Shown here piece after piece: positions 20,365-30,999 of a stretch of DNA of 64,000 bases. Location of the stretch: the NCBI GenBank assembly GCA_028554795.2, contig CM068831.1, forward strand, positions 37,393,144-37,457,143, read 5' to 3'. Made by a program: the position numbers and the translations under genes. The notes beneath the pieces were generated by a model that worked only from the letters and a program-made list of their open reading frames with translations, was not told the origin of the DNA and searched no databases. Position 1 is the stretch's first letter. Each line of letters starts with the position of its first letter. Origin of the DNA: Sinohyriopsis cumingii (Eukaryota; Mollusca; Bivalvia; Unionida; Unionidae).

Positions 20365-21691
20365 TTTTCCAACTGCAATTCCAGTAAAAGAAATCGCGCT
20401 GGCACAATTACGAGTATATCACAGCTGGCCCAACATCAGGTCGACATCATTTCACGGACAGTTGCCAGATAATTCATTTGTATTTTAGTATAAAAACAAA
20501 GACGATGGAACCCCAGACTGGAATACTATCACGTTACCAACTGGGAGTTATCAGATAGAAGAAATCAACAAAGAAATACAGCGTCAAATAAAACGAATTA
20601 CCACCAAAGAATCAAAGATCAGCTTATCAGCACACGAGCCAACGTTGTCCACGATCATCGAAATCTCAAAACCCGGTTACGCCGTTGATATCTATAACAG
20701 TTCAATAAGAACAGTATTAGGATGGCCTAAAAATTCACCGCAGACATCACCGATACCATCAGCACCCGAAAAGTCTGATTACGTAACTGACTCGCGGTCC
20801 TATCACACAATTACACCGCAATACAAAGAACGTCTTGATGAGATCCGCAGGGATAATTTACAAGGTAAGATTTTTCCTGTCGCGCACGGTGTCGATATTG
20901 TGTTTAATTTTACTCGTGAAGACGACGCAGGGTGGGTGCGTGTTGGAGTTACTATGTATCTGAACGACATCGTTGAGCACCTGAAAGGTATTAATGACGC
21001 GCATGGAACGCACCGAGGGTATCTACGGCAACACCTCCAAGAACATATATCCGCGGTGACAGGTTCACGCGGAGAAATTATTAAACAAATTGAGATATTA
21101 AATCAACTTGCCGCGGATATGGAGTATATTAACAAGCACGTGGTTCAGGCGGTAATTAGCAGTATATCCCCCGATAAACAAAAATTTCTGAATAAGTACT
21201 CGCTGACCGAAGCTGAACTGCCAAATTTTAAATTGCCAGGATATGTTTCTCCAGCCACGCTACGAAAATACGTCACTGATATCCTCGATGAATACTTCGA
21301 TGACATACTTGCACAATGGAAAAAAACACTACCAAAACCCGTTATCTTAGCACACAATAATTCCACAGCGAGCGATGGCCGGCACATTTCTCCGGGAATC
21401 GTAAATATCACTGATGTCGTCGCGGTCAATCTTGTGTTTGATGTCATCGACGGTAGTTACAACATAGACACAACAATATCAAATCAAGCCCAGCAAGGGT
21501 TTATAAAGTATTCATTTACCCCTGAAGAACCACCTGGATTTTTGATTGTGCAAGAGCCAATCAATCCTGTATTTCTGCGGTGTCATAACCCGACGCTGAC
21601 AAGGATGAATTTTAAATTCACTGACCAACAGGGTAGACTTTTGGACCTACGTGGCGAGACGGTTAGTATTAATTTGCTGGTAAAATCCTAA
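20270..21691 (+). pseudogene. Penton / minor capsid protein, one stop
   Basis: ATG 20270 (MTEILQEIAAN), TAG at 20486-20488, then open to 21691 in the same frame. Motifs of Polinton pentons: LPTGSYQIEEINKEIQ and a following KPGYAVDI...VLGWP. A helical insertion lies in the middle, then a second beta domain (NLVFDVIDGSYN). Single jelly-roll vertex protein. Confidence 0.82.
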
Positions 21692-21766
21692 AGGATTTTC
21701 AATGGAAATTCAGGGAATTTCAGAAACGATTTTAAGACTTTCAATTAATAATATCATATCATAATA

Positions 21767-21794
21767 ATGTCCAAAAAATCTTCGAATTACCAGA

Positions 21795-21850
<56 letters not shown>

Positions 21851-22090
21851 AATCTCTCTGACAGTTCTGACGCTAGCGTAACAACACAAGGTGTTTGTGA
21901 ATCACTAAGTGATTTTGACAGTGATTTTGTTGTCAGTGATGAAGATGTCTCTGACAGTGATTTCGCTGACAGTGACAGTGAAACACAAAGTGATTGTGAA
22001 TCACAAAGTGATTCCGATGATAGCACTGTGGGAAACGCTAGAGACATCACCATCAGCGACAGCACTGTCGTAATAAATTATATTAAATGA
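21767..22090 (+). CDS. Asp/Ser-rich acidic protein
   Basis: 107 residues. An expanded (GAT)n run gives ~17 Asp in a row (residues 11-27), followed by many SD dipeptides. Possibly a casein-kinase substrate or a charged disordered protein. It could also be a repeat artefact, but the frame stays open and acidic outside the repeat. Confidence 0.45.
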
Positions 22091-22106
22091 ACGCGAAAAT
22101 AATAGT

Positions 22107-22370
22107 ATGTATCAACACGTGAAATGTTCCATCGTTGACAAGCGCGCGCTTGAAGAATTCATCCGAAAAATATTTACCTGAAACCATTTCCCGGGCGTTG
22201 TTAAAATAATCATCGATAAGTTCGGCAATGATGATTTTTTACTGACAGAATTTCAGCTGAAGCAATTCCGCGAAAACAATATCACGATGATTACTTGTGA
22301 CGCAGACCAAATCCTCAATGTTGTTCACTCGTGCATTTCACGGGATCATCTCGATAAGATACTGCAGTGA
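22107..22370 (+). pseudogene. Small unknown protein with in-frame TGA
   Basis: ATG 22107, TGA at 22179-22181, continuing to 22370; 87 codons in all. It reads like a globular protein (KFGNDDFLLTEFQLKQF). No family recognised. Confidence 0.4.
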
Positions 22371-22800
22371 AAATCCTTTAAAAATATTTTACTTTATATA
22401 TATTTTTTTACCACTGACCAAAGTCACGGATTTTATGGGGTATTTGCTAGTAAAAATTAACAAAACAGACCAAAGTCACGGATTTGATGGGGTATTTGCT
22501 AGTAAAAATTAACAAAATCGGACAATTGCATAATTTTATTATATATATTTTTTTAAACACTGACCATTTCACTGATCCTGACAGGGTATTTGCTAGTAGC
22601 AATCAGTGAAATCGGACAATTGCATAATTTACGCAGTAAAAAAAAAGTAATATTTTTTTTACTTTCGATTTCACTTCCAAGTACTTGACTTCGTCAAGGA
22701 AATCAAGGTGGGGTATTTACTTCCTCGTGAATGACTTCGTCATCCGTGACGAAGCTATCATTGCTTTCATCCTTGACTTCGTCAGCGGACATACAATGCT
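22371..22800. repeat. Central noncoding repeats of middle element
   Basis: Two ~58-bp copies and one diverged copy of a unit with GTCACGGATTT and GGGGTATTTGCTAGTA (22420-22630). Then TGACTTCGTCA palindromic motifs at about 22687, 22733 and 22778. It sits between the rightward late genes and the replication genes, a reasonable place for an origin or control region. No gene. Confidence 0.6.
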
Positions 22801-23122
22801 TTAATTTTCTGACCCGATTATTATCTTCTTTGTTTCATACTCGGCTGCCAGTGCCAGCCTGATCTTTTCGATTGCACGAGACAGTGGAACAAATTCATTT
22901 ATTTGTGCCTCCGCTACGCTGGCCAGTGATTTATACAAATTATTTTGGATCATCTTTATGAATCGATATTGAGCAGGAAGAACATAACGCCCTGCACTTT
23001 TAGCTTCGTATAATGATTCAAAATCAGACAGAATAGTTTCAACATTTAGTAATATTTTAAATCCTTGTTTTTCTAATTTTTTTAATAGCATCAATCACAT
23101 TATTGATATTTTCTCGATTCAT
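22801..23122 (-). pseudogene. Unknown ~107-residue protein, A-run frameshift
   Basis: The likely ATG is at 23122 (MNRENINN); a run of seven A near 23070 separates it from the main frame, which carries LEKQGFKILLNVETIL and ends at 22801. Helical, charged. No family recognised. Confidence 0.45.
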
Positions 23123-24183
23123 ATTTATATATATTTTTATATCTTTAAATATTTATAAATATTTAAAGAAATAAAAAAATCACATCTCCTTTGAGTCTCT
23201 AGGGTGTCTTATGACATCCTACCAAACTCAGGAGGGAGCGGAATCACTACCCCCATATGAGCTCCTAAACTATCAAATAACAGTCTAGAAAGCCCAGAGG
23301 GTGTGTTTGCGAACGACGAGACATTCCCCATTTGTGAACCTCCTAGCTTACCATTTGATATGCTAGCAAGGCTCATATGGGGACAACACATAACATGTAG
23401 TATTTACATCTGTAAAGCTTCTAAATTGCCACCGCATTTTAGCAAGCTTACACAGTAGTATAACTTATCTTAAGACGGCACAAACATAAGTATTTACAAT
23501 ATTTACAGCAGTTGTATTTTACAATTGTATACATAACTTATCCTAGGACGGTACAAACATATAACTTAATTCTAACTTATCCTAAGACGGCACAAACACA
23601 TAACTTATCCTAGGACGGTACAAACATATATACAACACAGACAGATGCGGGGTTATAATTCTACATCCAACAAGTTGCACACCCACCCCTGAAATCAACC
23701 CTGGTTTGGGGTAAAAGGTTACCCCGAAACGGGGCGATAACGGAGAAAGTTGTGCAACTTCGTTGGGTTTCGAAACCCCACTATGATATCAGGACGATAT
23801 TGTATATAAACTGACTGATACCCGAAAGTTCAGAAATAGCTCAGCGTGATTTGTTTAAAACGTATTTTCTTAAATATTATCGTGTGGAAACTACAGATGA
23901 ACCATAAACCCGAACAAGTGTAATAAAATAGTGATATTGTCTGTGAAAAAAAGATAAATACACGTTTGCTTTGATTTCATCAAGTACTTTGTCATTCTTG
24001 CGCTGTCACCTTGATAGCGTCAAGGGGAAATAAAGGGAAGTTATTTACTTCCTTTTGCAGAAAATCGTCTGCTCGTACCTGTCACCTTGACTTGTCAAGG
24101 GGGAAATAATTGTATCATTGATTTTCACGCAGTCACTGCAGAGTTATCTCCGTTTGGAAAATTCTCGGATTACAGTAAATTAC
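23123..24183. repeat. Noncoding stretch with minisatellite and hairpins
   Basis: Four copies of a ~28-bp unit (ACTTATCCTAGGACGGTACA) between 23463 and 23632. Inverted arms CCCCATATGAGC / GCTCATATGGGG lie at about 23250 and 23370. A G/C-rich palindromic patch (GGTTACCCCGAAACGGGG) lies near 23720. No gene seen. Confidence 0.6.
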
Positions 24184-24678
24184 CTAACAATAACGAAATA
24201 TAATTTTCTGATTATTATACTTTTTTGCCAGAGCTGATTTGGTAATATTTTCTGCAACTTTTTGTACTGAGGGCGCACAAATATCAAAATACTTGCCAGC
24301 TGCATATATCGATTGAAATATTATTTGTTCATTCGTACCTAAATTTATTGAAGCAACTGCCCTAGACTCTCTCCCTCCCCCAGTATTACCAGCCCTACAA
24401 TTTTCACTCTGCGTCACAGCTCTCAGATTGGATAAATTATTATTAAGTTTCTGTCCATCAATGTGATCAATTACAAGACCTTTTTTGATCTCTCCGCGGA
24501 AACACTCGAACACGAACTTGTGGTTATAATAGTTTTTACCTCCAGAAACCTTAAATCGGAGATAACCAGCATTAGTAACAACACCAACTGGTTTTTTCAA
24601 CCTGCAATGTCTCACTATTCCCTCGCGAGATGCTTCATAATTCTTAATGGTTGGATGTCGAACAAATTCTTGATTCAT
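24184..24678 (-). CDS. HNH endonuclease with NUMOD-like domains
   Basis: 164 residues, intact. N-terminal NUMOD4-like YEASREGIVRH, then HNH core VIDHIDGQKLNNNLSNLRAV (HNH_3 type), then a C-terminal helix-turn-helix-like region (YAAGKYFDICAPSVQKVA, NUMOD1-like). Such enzymes in phages and giant viruses are often homing endonucleases. Here it stands alone, with no visible intron. Confidence 0.8.
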   Translation of the reverse strand: MNQEFVRHPTIKNYEASREGIVRHCRLKKPVGVVTNAGYLRFKVSGGKNYYNHKFVFECFRGEIKKGLVIDHIDGQKLNNNLSNLRAVTQSENCRAGNTGGGRESRAVASINLGTNEQIIFQSIYAAGKYFDICAPSVQKVAENITKSALAKKYNNQKIIFRYC

Positions 24679-24761
24679 TTATACAATAATATATTTGTCT
24701 AATTTATAATTTGTCTGAAAACCTAGTTATATAATCACTTTCGGATTTTTGCGCGTCTCCG

Positions 24762-24986
24762 TTATTTTTTTTTATTGTAATATCGCTTGAGTTCACGGTA
24801 TCGTTTCCCCCCGCAACCCGCACATAATTGTGTTTTACCCCTGACACCAATGCCACATCGCAGGCAGGGAATAGGTCCTGTGCTTCCTCGTATGATGGTC
24901 TGTATATGTTCACCGCAGAATTCCTTCCTGCAGGGCTTACCACAGACTGTTACGGATCCAACTTTTAACCACTTACAGTTGTTCAT
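24762..24986 (-). CDS. Cys-rich zinc-binding small protein
   Basis: 74 residues with CGKPC...FCGEH, then PCLRCG and LCAGCG, giving at least two zinc sites. Start ATG 24986, 46 bases from the divergent replicase start. Probably a DNA- or protein-binding early factor; similar small proteins occur in Polintons. Confidence 0.65.
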   Translation of the reverse strand: MNNCKWLKVGSVTVCGKPCRKEFCGEHIQTIIRGSTGPIPCLRCGIGVRGKTQLCAGCGGKRYRELKRYYNKKK

Positions 24987-25032
24987 TGTATATATAATAT
25001 TTTCTTATTTAAATATTTGTATTAAATATAAT

Positions 25033-27109
25033 ATGACAGTGTTTTCGAAATTAACCGCAGTTGGCGCCGGGAGATTCGATCTTGACAGGCTAAACCCGGA
25101 TCCACGACGACGGCATCTAACTGATCTGTTTAATATTATCAACGAGGGTAAAAAAGAATTTCGCGACGACGGAGCCTCTCGTGTATGGTCGTCATTTAAA
25201 ATTATCCGCGAGAGTTCCGGAGATATCTTTGAGGATCTTTTCGGGGAAAATGTCATCGACGGCACAATGACCGATGCGCGCGCGGGCAACATTGTTAAAT
25301 ATCTTGATGATAAAAAATATTATATTCTGATAAAATTTATCGTCGGTGTCGTCGATGAAACCGGCGAAGATACGTGGATTATCCGTGATAAACTTGACCC
25401 TGTTCTTGCTAACGGAAAGACCGCTCTGTTAAGTAGCAATTCCAAACCAGGAATGCTGACCCGGATTGATATACCATATTACGCTCGATCGTATCCTGTA
25501 ACCGCAGTCATTTATGGAATATATCCTGTAAAAAAACCAAAAATTGATAAACTCGCTCCGATGCGAATGACTGCGTCATTTACTTCGTCGACGACTACGT
25601 CGTTGGTGTTGAATTGTGTAGCCGAGCGAGTAATGGAACATTTTAAAAACGCAAAACGAGGAAACGGTTTAACCGATCTGCGACGTGAAAAAATAACAGC
25701 CTGGGGTGAATCGGTTAAAGATACCGGGGCAACAATAAATGATGTTGCTGCGCTATAAAGTAAATTAAAATGCTCAATAACAGTAAAAACACTAACCGGG
25801 GAAATATTATACAGTTCGAAGCATTATAAAAAGTCAGGAAAATCGATTGAAATTATTGATCATAATTCGCACGCGTGGACTGATGCGGTTACAATATTTT
25901 CACGAGACCGTGTTGTCAAGTTTTATTCTGGAAAAATATACGAGGTTATTTACGCGCTGAGTAAAACCGACCCTGTGTCGGTGTGGTTATTTAGGAGCTC
26001 TGAAGATGGCGACTATGATCAATTTGTGAGACCCAACGGAGAATTATACAGAACAGAATCGTTGCAACAACAAATGAAAAAACTCGCAAAAACGTATATG
26101 AGAAATGCTAGCGATGAGCAGTTATTGGTTAATTGTTTTACAGTTCCAAGTGTTGCCGCTCACGCCGCCAGAGAAAGAAATTCGTGGAGACCGACCCGAA
26201 GTCAGTTTCATTCGGATATACAATTAAGTTGTGTCGAGTATGGTCATGGCGGGTTATGGAATACCCGGTATGACTACCGGGATATGATTTCCGTGGATAT
26301 GATTGCCTGCTACCCAGGAAGCTTTCTTGGGAACGGCGAGTGCCGCGAATACTTTGCGCGATTCGGACTCGATGACACGAGTCGCCGTAAACGGCGTTTT
26401 ACCCGACGCTGATTTGACAGGATTTGCTCGTGTGACTTCGTTTGAATTTGCTACGGGGCTTCATCCGATTTGTTATGTTTGGTTTGGCAGACACTTCGTT
26501 GAAAAGCGCTGGGTACCAATAGTGTTATTGCGATACATGCTTGACAGCGGCATACTGGCATCGTTGACTGTCAGTGAAGCAATCATATGTTATCGACCGC
26601 AGACCTCAGTTTGGTCGCCAACACCGGAGCGTGTTACCCTCGAAGAAGTTATCGGCGAGTATGCACGAGAGTGTCCAAATACCCCGATGGATGTCATCGT
26701 CAGTGAGGCTCCTAAAATTCTCAAGATTAAACTCAAAAACAGTGAAAGCACAGCGAAAGATCTTGGACGAAGAATAATCGGTAAATTTACTCAGGGTGCA
26801 GCATTTGATCATAAAATGTATCACTCGCGGTTGATTATCGATGAAGCTGAATTGGATTTTATAATCGCCGACGCGGTTGCCAGAGACATATTTTGTAACA
26901 GGGAGGATGTGTTCTTGTCCGACGGGAAAAAGTTGGGCACAATTGTAAGTTATATCGACGGAGAATCGCCTCAATACACACATTTGAGATCTTCAATGCT
27001 GGCTTATGTTTCTATAAATTTGTTATCGATGGTAAATCGATTTCCTGACCCATACCATACTGGTATGGCAGTTAGAGTTGCCACGGATTCATTTTACATC
27101 GACAAGTAA
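25033..27109 (+). pseudogene. Divergent family B-like DNA polymerase domain, broken
   Basis: From ATG 25033. TAA at 25756-25758, a frameshift near 26370 and TAA at 27107-27109. Polymerase-like motifs: DMIACYPGSFLGNG (motif A), GRRIIGKFTQG (motif B position) and RVATDSFYIDK (motif C, TDS). No pPolB exonuclease motifs are evident. The next two features continue it; I recall similar polymerase-helicase-HNH proteins annotated in coral and fungal genomes. Confidence 0.7.
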
Positions 27110-27133
27110 AATTCAGAATCACTGACCAGTATA

Positions 27134-28384
27134 ATGAAATTCTGCGGCGGAGATGAATGGGGTTCGTGGAGAATAAAAGCGGAGATGTTACACGAGTATT
27201 GTGAATCCGCTGATGTTGCAATCGAGGATGATTATTATAAATCCGAGATGCCAGGAATATCTTCCGCACCGTCTGTGGATGATCCAATCACCAGACATAA
27301 AACTGTTTATTTGAACGGGCCGGGCGGGTCTGGTAAAACAACTCGTGCGATTGAATTATTTCGAAAATCAGATATGATTGTGCTAACACCCACACACAGA
27401 CTTGCCAGGGAGATGAAACAGCGAGGAGTCAATTCTTGTACTTATCACAGCTTTTTCAAATACAGCGGCGGTGTATGGACGTCAGATCGAATGGGAACAA
27501 AATATATCAATGATATAATAATTTGGGATGAGATATGTACTGTGTCGCTGGAAACGTTAAAAACATTTCTTGATTGGCTGTTAACGAAAAATACCGCAGT
27601 GATTATGTGCAGCGATCACGGTCAACCACCTCCGTTTGTCGGCGCATCTCCGCATGATTGGCTGAGGAATTTTGTTGATTATCACGAAGAAGTGTCTGAT
27701 GATTACCGAGCAATTGATGCAACGCTGAAAGAATTTAAAACACTAATCAGGCTACAACCGAATAAAATTCAATGTGAAATTATGCGTGAGATGATTCCTG
27801 AAACATCGATGAGCGACTTTTTACGCGTGTGGAAACCAGACGATTTGATAGTGGCAAGTAGAAAGTTACTCAGAGACACACTTCAACAAGAGCTATTTCG
27901 GTTACAACAAGAAAAGTTTCCAATGCTGCCAACGCCGTTATGTTATAGACCAACTGATACGCGGTTACAAAATATAGATGTTGATATTCCAGGAAAGACA
28001 GAGAAACAGAATTTAGTATTGAATGATGTTGTGTTAGTTAACATCGATGCTGTCGAGGATGCACTAAGCATGAACAAATCTCCGTGGACGCTAGGATACG
28101 CAATGACCATTCATTGTTCTCAAGGACTGACTATCTCTGATACAACTGTCTGGATTGTTGATGATCGAATCGAATGGTCAAACTTAGTCTACTTAGCTGT
28201 GTCCAGAGTCAGAAGAATATCTCAACTGCGAAGAATTGTCTTGGATGAATCAAACGCTGATAAAATTAATAATGAAAACAACAGCGATGGTGATGTAATA
28301 AGAAAAAAACTCACCGGTTACAAACAGAGTGACAAAAAAAATAATCGCGATTTTGATCTTGACGATGACTTCGTTGTTGCGTGA
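27134..28384 (+). CDS. SF1 (Pif1/RecD-like) helicase domain
   Basis: 416 residues, open. Walker A GPGGSGKTT (residues 62-70), DExx-type WDE at 131-133, AMTIHCSQGLTISD (motif V) and VYLAVSRVRR (motif VI) near the end. It begins 24 bases after the TAA of the polymerase frame and in the same frame, so it was probably one protein with it. Unwinds DNA for replication. Confidence 0.85.
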   Translation: MKFCGGDEWGSWRIKAEMLHEYCESADVAIEDDYYKSEMPGISSAPSVDDPITRHKTVYLNGPGGSGKTTRAIELFRKSDMIVLTPTHRLAREMKQRGVNSCTYHSFFKYSGGVWTSDRMGTKYINDIIIWDEICTVSLETLKTFLDWLLTKNTAVIMCSDHGQPPPFVGASPHDWLRNFVDYHEEVSDDYRAIDATLKEFKTLIRLQPNKIQCEIMREMIPETSMSDFLRVWKPDDLIVASRKLLRDTLQQELFRLQQEKFPMLPTPLCYRPTDTRLQNIDVDIPGKTEKQNLVLNDVVLVNIDAVEDALSMNKSPWTLGYAMTIHCSQGLTISDTTVWIVDDRIEWSNLVYLAVSRVRRISQLRRIVLDESNADKINNENNSDGDVIRKKLTGYKQSDKKNNRDFDLDDDFVVA

Positions 28385-28563
28385 AACAACAACAGAATAA
28401 TCACTGTGCGAGCTGTAATTGTATAATGCTATGGCAGTATTCGAATAAAAATTCAAGACAATTTACCGTAGACAGAAAAGATAACAGTCGCGGTCATACA
28501 CGTGATAATGTCATGTTGACCTCTCTTGAGTGTAATCGACGTCGGGGTGCCAGCGCTAGTTAA
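28381..28563 (+). pseudogene. HNH domain, C-terminal part of the replicase
   Basis: Pattern CASC ... QFTVDRKDNSRGHTRDN ... LECNRRRG is an HNH nuclease fold; one zinc Cys is Ser here (TSLECN). The frame is shifted from the helicase near 28380 and has no ATG at the right place, so it reads as the tail of the same gene. Confidence 0.65.
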
Positions 28564-28564
28564 G

Positions 28565-29527
28565 TCACTTCAGTGATTTTGGCGGCAATTGTGTGTCCTC
28601 GGGAATTACCTGAAGTTGCTCACGGGTGAATCCACGTTGAGGAGCAGTTGAATCTAATCTATAGATTGCTGGTCTGCCAGTGGATCTTGTCACGGTGGAT
28701 ATCTTGTGTGTGGTAACACTCCAAATGGGATCAGTCGCTCTTCGTTTACCACCTTCAAGTTCACCTGGTTCATATAAATACCTTACAGTAACATTACCCA
28801 GTATTTGCTGTTTTTCTTTCTTTCGTTGTAGTGGTATATTTTTTTGAAAAACACCTTGTGTTTTTGTGATCGCGATCGAAGGTTTCATGTTGGTTGTTCG
28901 AGTTATTTCATTATTTAGCGCAGTTATCACGCTTGGTAATCTTGCAACCCATTCGCGCGATCTAGCATCTTGAATAAATTCCTTCGCGTATTGATATCCA
29001 AATAACCGCTCAGCAAGTGTTCTATTGAATCGCTCAACAATTGCCTGATCACTGTGAATTTCAGTGTGTCCTCGTCGTATGGTGACGTTATGTTGTTTCA
29101 TCAACGATGATACTGCACCTTGAAATTCTTTGCCAGGATCAACTTGTAATAAATTTGGCCAACGTAGACCACCTCGCCGATAAATTCTTTCAAACGCAGA
29201 AGCAACCTCAGATGCTGTTTTAGTTGTTAACGGTTCCGCATCTTTGTATCTACTGGCAACTATGGTTAACGCGTACTTGTATGTGCGTCTTCGGATAGTA
29301 TCATGTGGTAGAAATAATATGTCAGCTTGAAGAACCTCATTTGGTACACTAACATCGAAATGCGCAAAGTGAATTTGTTTAGGGCGCGGTAGATAAATTT
29401 ACCATATTGCCTGTCGGGATAACCAATTTTTGGCAGTAACCGCCGTAACTTTTGCTGCTTCAGCGAGTTTACTAATTGCCGCGTTACCTCTCCAGTATCC
29501 GCTTGGGGAATAATAAATCGACTCCAT
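28565..29527 (-). pseudogene. Polinton integrase (rve), one stop
   Basis: ATG 29527 (MESIYYSPSGYWRGNAAI), TAA at 29399-29401, then open to 28565. Catalytic Asp in QADILFLPHD, Asp in LLQVDPGKEF and Glu in QAIVERFNRTL. Unlike the outer elements it has no chromodomain. Convergent with the replicase. Confidence 0.88.
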
Positions 29528-29551
29528 TGGAAATGCTTGCATTTCTATTAA

Positions 29552-29911
29552 TTACCCAGCGCCTAATACAAGTTTAGATTTCATTGCGGATTTTACTAAC
29601 CAGGATGCTAACCTCTCCTTGAAAGATTTATCAGGGATGGCATTTAACGCATGAATTAATTTCACATCCGCGAGATGGCGCTGTTGTAAATCCTTGTTTC
29701 GGTACGCTACATCATGAGCATGACACGCGCTATCAATAGCGTTTATCGGATACTCACCTGGTTTTGGCTGATCCTGAGCATCAAGTCTGATATGAAGTCG
29801 GGTTCCTGGACCACAGTAATTATATCCTGGAAGATGTTTTTCTCCTAGGTATTTAGCCCACGGAGCTCCTGGTAACTTTGTTAACTTGGCTGCGATATCA
29901 CCTCCTTTTTT
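29552..29911 (-). pseudogene. Phospholipase A2 (parvovirus VP1-type), no start codon
   Basis: About 120 codons, open but without ATG. Calcium loop YNYCGPGT and catalytic DSACHAHDVAYR are the PLA2 signature; downstream ADVKLIHAL fits the family. In parvoviruses this domain breaches the endosome, and Polintons often carry it. The frame runs straight on from the zinc-ribbon gene's TAA (29912-29914), so either a start was lost in the adjacent A-run or the two were joined. Confidence 0.8.
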
Positions 29912-30046
29912 TTATAATAAATCTAAATTTTTTGTGCCACATCGTTCACACTTGCCTGTAAGCGCTTGTCGATTATTTTTTGTTGTAATTGTTGTTGTAT
30001 CCGTAGTTGGGGTATGTCCTCGGCATTTCACACAATATAAATCCAT
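29912..30046 (-). CDS. 44-residue zinc ribbon
   Basis: ATG 30046. YCVKC ... GKCERCG makes a four-Cys zinc ribbon of the small DUF5679-like kind found in many large DNA viruses and Polintons. Divergent from the ATPase, 21 bases away. Confidence 0.65.
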   Translation of the reverse strand: MDLYCVKCRGHTPTTDTTTITTKNNRQALTGKCERCGTKNLDLL

Positions 30047-30067
30047 ATTTATTTTATGATATATTAA

Positions 30068-30730
30068 ATGGAAATCACTGACTTTTCCGCGACAAAGCGA
30101 CGAGAGCCGATCAAGCATAACTCAGAGCTACCAAATTCAATCCGAATGATTATTATAGGTCCATCTGGGTCGGGTAAGACACAGTTGTTACTTAATTTGA
30201 TAATGAAGTGGATGAAATGGGATAAGTTGTATTTGGTAGCTCCATCTGTGGACGATCACCGATGTTATCAAGTGCTAAAAGATTTTAACGAAAGTGCAAA
30301 ATCGATAAACGACGAAGATGTTATTGATTTTATAACTGATATCGATGAAGCACCGAGTATCGATGATATCAATGGGAGTATTAATAATTTAGTCGTGTAC
30401 GATGATATCATGCTGGACAAACAATCAAATCCTGCCAGGATATTTTCCCGTGGCAGGCACAAAAACGTTGATGTGATTTATGTAACTCAACGATACACAC
30501 AAATTCCGAAAGTGATCAGAGATAATTGCAATATTCTTGCAGTGTTTAACGGAGTTGACAAACACACGTTACAAAATATTCATCGAACTTGGTGCGGCGG
30601 TGACATGGACATCAATAAATTCAGAAATTTCTTTAGTCATGCTCAACGAAAACCACACGGGTTTGTGACGATAAATTTACATGATCCTCGGACACGATAC
30701 CGAGTTGAGTTAGATACATTTTTTAACTAA
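30068..30730 (+). CDS. Genome-packaging ATPase, middle element
   Basis: 220 residues, intact. Walker A GPSGSGKT (about 34-41), Walker B NLVVYDDIMLD, then RHKNVDVIYVTQR. The last gene before the right TIR. Confidence 0.92.
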   Translation: MEITDFSATKRREPIKHNSELPNSIRMIIIGPSGSGKTQLLLNLIMKWMKWDKLYLVAPSVDDHRCYQVLKDFNESAKSINDEDVIDFITDIDEAPSIDDINGSINNLVVYDDIMLDKQSNPARIFSRGRHKNVDVIYVTQRYTQIPKVIRDNCNILAVFNGVDKHTLQNIHRTWCGGDMDINKFRNFFSHAQRKPHGFVTINLHDPRTRYRVELDTFFN

Positions 30731-30990
30731 AAATCCTAAAATATTTACATCGCTAGCAGCAGAGAGACTGAGCCCACAACGTTTTCGTCGACGTCACCCC
30801 GGTCAAGAAATATTTTTTATAGTGAGTTATTTTTCATGAAATAACTCTTCTAGTCAGCAGAGAAGAGTTATTTATCATAGTTTTCTGAATAGAGGGTTTA
30901 TTTTGTGAAATAAGACCTTCTATCAGAAAAGTTTTCGATAGATGGTCCTGTTGGACGAAAATAGTTGGTGGGCCCAGTCTCTCTGCTGCT
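30731..30990 (-). repeat. Right TIR of middle Polinton
   Basis: Inverted copy of 14576-14835, same length. Inner inverted copy of the outer end at 30755-30789. Confidence 0.93.
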
Positions 30991-30999
30991 AGAGAAATA

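Larger units (their letters stand above)
14576..30990. mobile_element. Middle Polinton, 16.4 kb, complete with TIRs
   Basis: Bounded by 260-bp inverted repeats starting AGCAGCAGAG. Flanks repeat AGAGA (14571-14575 and 30991-30995); AGAGAA would fit if one A was lost at the left end. It carries capsid, protease, ATPase, rve integrase, PLA2, fibre and replicase genes. Nearly every long gene has one to three breaks, so it is a moderately old insertion. The sequences are only distantly related to the flanking elements. Confidence 0.95.

Noticed and set aside
16416..22370. TGA read as an amino acid (stop recoding) in the middle element
   Set aside because: TGA recurs inside conserved frames, but TAA and TAG do too, with frameshifts, so ordinary decay explains it.
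23463..23632. CRISPR-like array
   Set aside because: Four drifted copies with no constant spacers; a minisatellite in an animal genome.
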